NCBI RefSeq assembly: GCF_003660455.1
Contig: NZ_QZVR01000001.1
Location: 372,001 to 436,000, forward strand
DNA: 64,000 bases
Source: Nocardioides ferulae
GTDB taxonomy: Bacteria; Actinomycetota; Actinomycetes; Propionibacteriales; Nocardioidaceae
Reading direction: 5' to 3'
How positions within the stretch are numbered: position 1 is the first letter of the stretch; the number at the start of each line of letters is the position of its first letter. Under the pieces are notes generated by a model. The model was not told the origin of the DNA. It saw nothing but the letters and a program-made list of their open reading frames with translations, and did not search any database. Position numbers and translations under genes: made by a program. Positions 58,591 through 64,000 of this stretch are shown piece by piece.

Positions 58591-60426
58591 ATGTCCACCG
58601 TCCAGCCGGAGCTCGCCCCGACCGCCGCCGTATCGCTGGCGCGCATGTTCTGGGACCGGGTCGCCGCCACACCCGACCGCGAGGCCTACCGCTACCCATC
58701 GGGGACGGAGTGGGAGTCGGAGACCTGGAGAGAGACAGGCGAGACGGTGCGTGTCCTGGCCGCCGGCCTGCTGTCGCTCGGTGTCGGGCCCGAGGACAGG
58801 GTGGCGATCGCCAGCAGCACCCGCATCGAGTGGATCCATGCCGACCTCGCCGTGGTCTGTGCCGGGGCAGCCACCACGGCGGTCTATCCGACGACCGGGA
58901 GTGAGGACGTCGCGTACATCCTCGGCGACAGCGGCTCTCGGGTGGTGTTCGCCGAGGACGACGCCCAGGTCGCCAAGTTGCGCGCGCACCGCGACCGGCT
59001 GCCCGACGTGACCCGGGTGGTCACCTTCGACGGCGCGGCCGACGGTGACTGGGTGCTGGGGCTCGACGACCTCCGAGAGCGTGGTCGCGCCCACCTCGCC
59101 GAGCACCCGGACGCGGTGGACGAGTCGGTCGCGCGGATCGGGCCGGAGCACCTGGCCACGTTGATGTACACCTCCGGTACGACCGGGCAGCCGAAGGGCG
59201 TCGAGCTGCCGCACCGCTGCTGGACCTACATCGGCGTGGGCGCCGAGTCGCTGGACATCCTCTCCATCGACGACCTGCAGTACCTCTGGCTGCCCCTGTC
59301 CCACTCGTTCGGCAAGATGCTCCAGGCGGTCCAGCTCCAGATCGGGTTCACCACGGCCGTCGACGGCCGGATGGAGAAGATCGTCGAGAACCTCGCCGTG
59401 GTGCGCCCCACCTTCATGGCCGGACCTCCCCGGATCTTCGAGAAGGTGCACGGCAAGATCGTGCAGACCATCGAGGAGGAGGGCGGAGTGAAGAGCCGGC
59501 TCTTCGCCTGGGCCTTCACCGTGGGGGAGCAGGTCGCCACCGCCCGGTTGGAGGGGCGCGAGGTCTCGCGCCGGGACCTGGTGGAGCACGCGCTGGCCGA
59601 CCGCCTGGTGCTCAGGAAGATCCGGGCGAGGCTGGGTGGCCGGATCCGCTTCATGCTCTCCGGCAGCGCGGCGCTCTCACCGGACGTGGCCCGCTGGTTC
59701 CACAGCGCCGGACTGCTGGTCCTCGAGGGCTACGGCCTGACCGAGACCAGCGCGGGTGTGTGCATCGTGCGACCCGGCGACCCGGTGTTCGGCCGGGTGG
59801 GCCCGCCGCTTCCGGGAACCGAGGTGCGGATCGCACCCGACGGCGAGATCCTCGTGCGCGGCCCCGGTGTGATGCGCGGCTACCACAACCTGCCCGAGGC
59901 GACCGCCGAGGTGCTGGACGCCGACGGCTGGTTCGCCACCGGCGACATCGGCGAGCTCGACGATCGCGAGCAGCTGCGGATCACCGACCGCAAGAAGGAC
60001 CTGGTGAAGACCTCCGGCGGCAAGTACATCGCCCCGCAGGCCATCGAGACCCTGTTCAAGGCGCTGTGCCCGCTCGCCAGCCAGATGGTCGTCCACGCCG
60101 AGGGGCGGCACTACGCGACCGCGCTGGTGACCCTCGACCCGGACGCGCTGACCCAGTGGGGCGCCGCCCGACAGCTCGACGCCTCCGACTATCGCTCGCT
60201 CGCAGCCCACCCCGCGGTCCACGACTACGTCAGGTCCTCACTCGACCAGGTGAACGGGCGGCTGAACAGGTGGGAGACCGTGAAGGACTTCCGCATCCTC
60301 GACCACGATCTCTCGGTCGAGTCCGGCGAGCTCACCCCCAGCATGAAGGTGCGGCGCAACGTCGTGGAGAGCAAGCACCACTCGCTGTTGGAGTCGATGT
60401 ACGCCGGGCCGGGGCCGCGGCGCTGA
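58591..60426 (+). CDS. Long-chain fatty acid-CoA ligase (AMP-forming)
   Basis: A 611-residue adenylate-forming enzyme of the FadD15-like group. The P-loop is LMYTSGTTGQPKGVELPHR near residue 190. The motif EGYGLTETSAGVCIV is near 380, and GWFATGDIGELDDREQLRIT with DRKKDLVKTSGGKYI near 450-480 close the active site. It activates fatty acids for lipid synthesis or breakdown. The ATG at 58591 has GAGGGGG upstream; an in-frame GTG ten codons earlier lies in a palindrome and is less likely. Two candidate control sites lie in the 100 bp before it. Confidence 0.9.
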   Translation: MSTVQPELAPTAAVSLARMFWDRVAATPDREAYRYPSGTEWESETWRETGETVRVLAAGLLSLGVGPEDRVAIASSTRIEWIHADLAVVCAGAATTAVYPTTGSEDVAYILGDSGSRVVFAEDDAQVAKLRAHRDRLPDVTRVVTFDGAADGDWVLGLDDLRERGRAHLAEHPDAVDESVARIGPEHLATLMYTSGTTGQPKGVELPHRCWTYIGVGAESLDILSIDDLQYLWLPLSHSFGKMLQAVQLQIGFTTAVDGRMEKIVENLAVVRPTFMAGPPRIFEKVHGKIVQTIEEEGGVKSRLFAWAFTVGEQVATARLEGREVSRRDLVEHALADRLVLRKIRARLGGRIRFMLSGSAALSPDVARWFHSAGLLVLEGYGLTETSAGVCIVRPGDPVFGRVGPPLPGTEVRIAPDGEILVRGPGVMRGYHNLPEATAEVLDADGWFATGDIGELDDREQLRITDRKKDLVKTSGGKYIAPQAIETLFKALCPLASQMVVHAEGRHYATALVTLDPDALTQWGAARQLDASDYRSLAAHPAVHDYVRSSLDQVNGRLNRWETVKDFRILDHDLSVESGELTPSMKVRRNVVESKHHSLLESMYAGPGPRR

Positions 60427-60587
60427 CCGCGACGGCCCTTCGGCTCGAGGCCGGGACGCGTGCGCCGGGTCCCGCTGCGCCGGGGTTCCTCAGCGGCGGG
60501 TGCTGTGCGGCCGATAGGGGATCGGGCACGATGACCAGGCCGGCAACCGCGGGCCAGCGTGACCAGCGACCAGAACGGGTGGTGACC

Positions 60588-60944
60588 ATGACCGACGCCG
60601 ACGAGCTCCCGGACTGGCTTCCCGGCTTCTTCGACAGCGCCCTGGGCGGCGAGGGACGCGTCGGGGCGCGGAGGTCCAACCACGCCGGCCAAGCGGTGCT
60701 GGTGGTCGAGGCCTCGCCGCGCGGCGTGGTCGTGCTCGACCTCGAGAGGTCCGGCGACGCGGACAACCCTCAGGTCTTCGTGCTGCCCTGGCGGCTGATC
60801 GACGGTGTCCGGCTGCACGGCCACCGGGTGGCGCTGCTCACCGAGGTGCTGCGTGGCGGTCCGGTGACTCTCGACTTCACCAGCGAGGACCAGTCACGCA
60901 GCTTCGCCGCCACGCTCTCCGCGCACCTGCTCGACGCCCGCTGA
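60588..60944 (+). CDS. Small conserved-looking protein, unknown function
   Basis: A 118-residue soluble protein. It starts with an acidic helix (DADELPDWLPGFFDSALGG), then alternating strands (AVLVVEASPRGVVVLDLERS, QVFVLPWRLIDGVRLHGHRV) and ends with a helix (DQSRSFAATLSAHLLDAR). It looks like one small alpha/beta domain. An in-frame ATG 19 codons upstream is an alternative start. I do not recognise the family. It follows the acyl-CoA synthetase on the same strand after 161 bp. Confidence 0.6.
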   Translation: MTDADELPDWLPGFFDSALGGEGRVGARRSNHAGQAVLVVEASPRGVVVLDLERSGDADNPQVFVLPWRLIDGVRLHGHRVALLTEVLRGGPVTLDFTSEDQSRSFAATLSAHLLDAR

Positions 60945-61008
60945 TCGGGCGGGGGAGCGCCCCGATCAGACGCACGAGAGCCGAGCGCACCGACACGGCG
61001 GCGACGAT

Positions 61009-61965
61009 TCAGCGCCGGACGACGTATCCCGTGATCCGCGGCGCGCGGTCGGGGTGGCGTTCCTCGAAGACCGCGACCTTGCCGGAGAAGCCGACCAGCG
61101 TGCCCGCGTCGACGCGGCCGAGGGTCTGGGTCACGTCGCCGGTCCGGACGTCGACCAGGCGCAGTGTCGCGCGGTCGGCGGCGTAGTCGATCCGCGCCAG
61201 CCCGAGGGCGGAGCCGGCGAACGCGGAGTACGCCAGGGCGGCGGTGTCGTCCTCGACCCGCACGTCGACATCTCCGAAGGACCACAGCGGCTGCCTGGTC
61301 TCGACGTCGTGGGCGTCGACCACCGGGACTTCCAGTCGGCCCCCGCCGGGGACCTCCACGATCCGCGGGTTCGGCCACCAGCTCACCCCGTCGATGACGT
61401 TCGGCGGGTCGATGTCGGCGGCCAGGCATTGGGCGTCCTGCTCGACGACGCGGCCGGTGGCGACGGTGAAGCAGATCGGGTGGCCGTCGTCGGTCGTGCG
61501 GCCCATCCAGATCCGCGTCGCGGACATGTCGACGACCTCGGTGCCGATCGAGGCCGGCTTCGTCCACACGAACGCCGGCTTCGCCGGGTCGATGACCGCA
61601 ACCTTGCCGTCGGCCACGGCCACGAAGAACCGGGTGCCGGGGATGGCCTGGACCGGGCCGAGGCCGAGCGACGGCAGGGGGGTGACGTCGCCGGTGCGGC
61701 TGTCGCCGATCGTGTAGGGGAGCGGCACGTTCGGGGTGGGGTTGGTCGTCCCCGGCGAGTTGTCGAACGACCCGGACGCGAGCCAGTGCCGTTTGGCCAC
61801 CGCGAGGGGGTCGGTGTAGGAGTTCGGCGGGAGCACCAGGTCGTGCTCCCAGGCCTGGTCCAGCGGCCGCGCAGCCGCCGGGTCCGGCGACGGTGCGGTC
61901 TCGTCAGCGCCGCACCCGGTGAGAGCGACGAGAGCCAGCAGGAAGGCACCGAGAAGCAGACGCAT
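61009..61965 (-). CDS. Lipoprotein of unknown function, beta-propeller-like
   Basis: A 318-residue exported lipoprotein with lipobox LTGC (cysteine near residue 18). The mature chain has repeated short beta-motifs with Asp/Gly turns (TRFFVAVADGKVAVIDPAKP, ATRIWMGRTTDDGHPICFTV, TLRLVDVRTGDVTQTLGRVD), like PQQ-type propeller proteins, though no repeat is exact. Trp and Pro are frequent. I do not recognise a family; a binding or scaffold role at the outer face of the membrane is possible. It stands alone. Confidence 0.65.
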   Translation of the reverse strand: MRLLLGAFLLALVALTGCGADETAPSPDPAAARPLDQAWEHDLVLPPNSYTDPLAVAKRHWLASGSFDNSPGTTNPTPNVPLPYTIGDSRTGDVTPLPSLGLGPVQAIPGTRFFVAVADGKVAVIDPAKPAFVWTKPASIGTEVVDMSATRIWMGRTTDDGHPICFTVATGRVVEQDAQCLAADIDPPNVIDGVSWWPNPRIVEVPGGGRLEVPVVDAHDVETRQPLWSFGDVDVRVEDDTAALAYSAFAGSALGLARIDYAADRATLRLVDVRTGDVTQTLGRVDAGTLVGFSGKVAVFEERHPDRAPRITGYVVRR

Positions 61966-62098
61966 CCGCCCAGACTAGGTTGGTCGCCGTGGGTCGGAGG
62001 CAGAATGCGCTCGTCGGCGCGGAGCACCAGGTCGGCGCGCACCGGCGTCACGACCGCGCCGCGGGCGAGATACCGGCCCTGCACCGGAGGCTGCCGCG

Positions 62099-63076
62099 AT
62101 GACCCGCCCGCTGCTGCTGGCCGTCGACGCGCCGTCGCTGCTCCATCGCAACCACCATGCCCGCGCCGAGTCCGGACTGCGCGACCGCGGCGGCCGACCG
62201 GCGTGGGCGCTGCACGGGATGCTGCGCCAGATCCTGCAGGCGATCGACCGGTTCGCCCCGGACGCTGTGCTCTTCGGGCTCGACGACCGGACGTCGTCGG
62301 TGCGCGAGGACCGCTATCCGGCCTACAAGGCAGGCCGGGCCGAGAAGGACCACGCGCTCGTCGACCAGCTCGAGCGCGCCGGCGCGCTGCTCGACGCGCT
62401 CGGCATGCTCACGGTGACGCCGAGAGGGCTGGAGGCCGACGACGTCAACGCGACGGCGGCCACGTGGGCCGTCGAGCACGACTGGCGCTGCGTGCTCGTC
62501 ACCTCCGACCGCGACGCCTTCGCCCATATCAGCGAGCACACCCAGGTGCTGCGGCTCATCAACGGTGGCATCGACGGCTCACCGCTGCTGAACCCGGCCC
62601 GGCTGCGGACGATGTACGGCATCCGGGCCGAGCACTACCTGGAGTACGCCGTGCTCCGCGGTGACGCCAGCGACAACCTGCCGGGCGTGCCCGGCTTCGG
62701 CGAGAAGACAGCGGCGGTCCTGCTGGAGCAGATGGGGTCGATGGACGCGGTGTGGGCCGACATCGAGCACTGCGACGGCGCGACGCTGGTCGCCACGCTC
62801 GACTCCTGGTGCGAGGAGGCCGGTCGCCCGCGCATGGGGGCGAGCGTGCTGAAGAAGCTGCTCGCGCCGGGGGTCCGGGAGCGGTTCGACTTCAACCTGG
62901 CGATGATGTCGGGCCGCACCGACCTCGACCTCGGGCTGACCCCGGACGTGCCGGGCAGCCCGGGCCTGCTGCCGCTCGATCCCGACCGGATCTCCCAGGT
63001 CGTGGGCTACCTCGGCGTCCCGGCGACCACGGACCTGGCGCTGCGCGTGCTCACCCAGGAGCCGCAACGGGAGTAA
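62099..63076 (+). CDS. Free-standing 5'-3' exonuclease (Pol I N-domain/FEN-like)
   Basis: A 325-residue nuclease equivalent to the N-terminal domain of DNA polymerase I. Active-site acids are in LLLAVDAPSLLHRNHHA, FGLDDRTSSVREDRYPAYKA, GLEADDVNATAATWA and VTSDRDAFAHI; DASDNLPGVPGFGEKTAAVL carries the metal-binding Asp and helix-hairpin-helix. It should remove RNA primers and flaps. The first ATG is used, since homology starts right after it. A strong terminator follows 15 bases after the stop. Confidence 0.9.
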   Translation: MTRPLLLAVDAPSLLHRNHHARAESGLRDRGGRPAWALHGMLRQILQAIDRFAPDAVLFGLDDRTSSVREDRYPAYKAGRAEKDHALVDQLERAGALLDALGMLTVTPRGLEADDVNATAATWAVEHDWRCVLVTSDRDAFAHISEHTQVLRLINGGIDGSPLLNPARLRTMYGIRAEHYLEYAVLRGDASDNLPGVPGFGEKTAAVLLEQMGSMDAVWADIEHCDGATLVATLDSWCEEAGRPRMGASVLKKLLAPGVRERFDFNLAMMSGRTDLDLGLTPDVPGSPGLLPLDPDRISQVVGYLGVPATTDLALRVLTQEPQRE

Positions 63077-63090
63077 CGGCCGCGACGCAC

Positions 63091-63121
63091 GAGACCCCCG
63101 GCCCTGTGGGCCGGGGGTCTC
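63091..63121 (+). terminator. Strong hairpin terminator after the exonuclease gene
   Basis: A perfect 14-bp stem (arm GAGACCCCCGGCCC) with a TGT loop, 14 bases past the stop codon. It can also end transcription from the tRNA on the other strand. Confidence 0.88.
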
Positions 63122-63156
63122 GGTGCGTTTCCGCTGGTCAAGCGGGTGTTTCCCGG

Positions 63157-63242
63157 TGTCCGAGGGGGGACTTGAACCCCCACGCCCTAATACGGGCACT
63201 AGCACCTCAAGCTAGCGCGTCTGCCAATTCCGCCACCCGGAC
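63157..63242 (-). tRNA. tRNA-Leu (anticodon GAG)
   Basis: An 86-base tRNA on the minus strand. The acceptor arm GTCCGGG pairs with CTCGGAC (one G-U). The anticodon stem CTAGC/GCTAG encloses the loop TTGAGGT, so the anticodon is GAG (reads CUC/CUU). A long variable arm typical of class II tRNA-Leu and a T-arm with GGTTCAAGT are visible. The CCA end is not encoded in full. Confidence 0.95.
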
Positions 63243-63320
63243 GAGTGCGTCGGAACTGTAGCAAAGCGCGGGCCGAATCCTCACATCGGGAGCCCTCACC
63301 CCGAGTGTCATGCTGGCCCC

Positions 63321-64000
63321 ATGAGGGAGCCAGCCGAGAAGCCAGCCGTGACGCCAGCCGAGCCCGTCAGCAGCCTCCCCGCCGATCGCGGTGCCCACGA
63401 CCCGGCGGCCGAGGTCGTCGAGCTGTGCCGCGACCTGATCCGCATCGACACCTCCAACTACGGGGACGACGAGGGCCCCGGAGAGCGCAAGGCCGCCGAG
63501 CACGTCGCCGCGCTGCTCGAGGAGGTCGGCATCGAGTGCCGGCTGCACGAGTCCGGTCCGGGCCGGACCAACGTGGTCGCGCACTGGGGCGGCACCCCCG
63601 GCGCCACCCACGAGCGGGGCTCGCTGCTGCTGCACGGCCACCTCGACGTCGTCCCGGCCGCTGCCGAGGACTGGCAGGTGCACCCGTTCTCCGGGGAGGT
63701 CCGCGACGGCTACGTCTGGGGGCGCGGTGCGGTGGACATGAAGGACTTCGACGCGATGCTGCTCTCGGTGGTGCGCGCCCGGGCCCGGGCCGGCCGCGCC
63801 CCGGAGCGCCCTGTCGTCCTCTGCTTCACCGCCGACGAGGAGGCCGGCGGCCACCACGGCGCCGAGGTCCTGATGGATCGTCATCGCGACGAGTTCGAGG
63901 GCGTCACCGAGGCCGTGGGTGAGGTCGGCGGGTTCAGCGCCACGGTGCGCGGTCGGCGCGTCTATCTGATCGAGGCGGCCGAGAAGGGCATGGCCTGGAT
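63321..64000 (+). CDS. M20-family metallopeptidase (3' partial)
   Basis: About 226 residues are visible before the window ends. The zinc-site motifs are present: SLLLHGHLDVVPA (His-x-Asp near residue 110), GRGAVDMKDFDAM (near 138) and CFTADEEAGG (Glu-Glu near 175). It resembles the acetylornithine deacetylase/succinyl-diaminopimelate desuccinylase/ M20 dipeptidase branch; the specific substrate cannot be given from the part seen. The ATG at 63321 starts an Ala/Pro/Glu-rich head of about 25 residues before homology begins. Confidence 0.85.
   Translation, partial: MREPAEKPAVTPAEPVSSLPADRGAHDPAAEVVELCRDLIRIDTSNYGDDEGPGERKAAEHVAALLEEVGIECRLHESGPGRTNVVAHWGGTPGATHERGSLLLHGHLDVVPAAAEDWQVHPFSGEVRDGYVWGRGAVDMKDFDAMLLSVVRARARAGRAPERPVVLCFTADEEAGGHHGAEVLMDRHRDEFEGVTEAVGEVGGFSATVRGRRVYLIEAAEKGMAW

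Overview
The window reads as a chromosomal segment of a high-GC Gram-positive actinobacterium, most likely a member of Nocardioidaceae (Nocardioides-like). The reasons are the extreme third-position G/C bias, frequent GTG starts, stop/start overlaps, a DUF222-HNH gene of the 13E12 type preceded by GGTGGTCGAG-type intergenic repeats, GuaB1, and a DosR/DosS pair with many universal stress proteins. This is inference from content; there is no rRNA or marker gene to fix the taxon. I see no insertion sequence, prophage or CRISPR array.

Region 1 (1-26400) is mostly ordinary housekeeping and accessory genes: an amino acid/ethanolamine permease (cut by the window start), a surface repeat protein overlapping a class F-like sortase, a luciferase-like monooxygenase with its FMN reductase partner, a DUF222-HNH gene, siroheme synthesis (CobA/CysG type), an rRNA/tRNA methyltransferase, a CueP copper-binding lipoprotein, Nudix plus peptide deformylase, a pair of acyl-CoA dehydrogenases, a histone-H1-like protein, DUF2252, an M23 peptidase, galactokinase and GuaB1. 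Inside it lies a compact three-gene unit (7426-9136): a Crp/Fnr regulator, a DUF6448 protein whose short leader ends just before His-Cys-Asp, and a small S26 leader peptidase. The layout copies the nickel superoxide dismutase/SodX pair but with a different protein, and an FNR-type palindrome sits at a suitable promoter position. I regard this as the best candidate for an undescribed system.

Region 2 (26700-60430) is a hypoxia/dormancy island built around a DosR-type response regulator (43060) and a DosS/DosT-type GAF-GAF kinase (43869). Around them are five universal stress proteins, a phosphoketolase, a flavin-binding PNPOx-like gene with a GNAT/acyl-CoA-synthetase fusion, cytochrome bd oxidase with a single-chain CydDC exporter (cydABDC), an Acg-type nitroreductase, a CBS-BON protein, the arginine deiminase operon arcA-argF-arcC with a divergent YfcC/ArcD transporter, a zinc alcohol dehydrogenase and a long-chain acyl-CoA synthetase. 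Many of these are preceded, at roughly 40-90 bp from the start codon, by 14-bp sites resembling the mycobacterial DosR box (GGGACTTTNGNCCC). The site before the kinase is perfect. A further near-perfect site lies far away, before cueP (13882). Together these suggest one oxygen/redox-controlled programme: high-affinity respiration, arginine fermentation for ATP, carbon rerouting through phosphoketolase, and protein acetylation/stress proteins.

Region 3 (60430-64000) holds two proteins of unknown function, a free-standing 5'-3' exonuclease, tRNA-Leu(GAG), and the start of an M20 peptidase cut by the window end.
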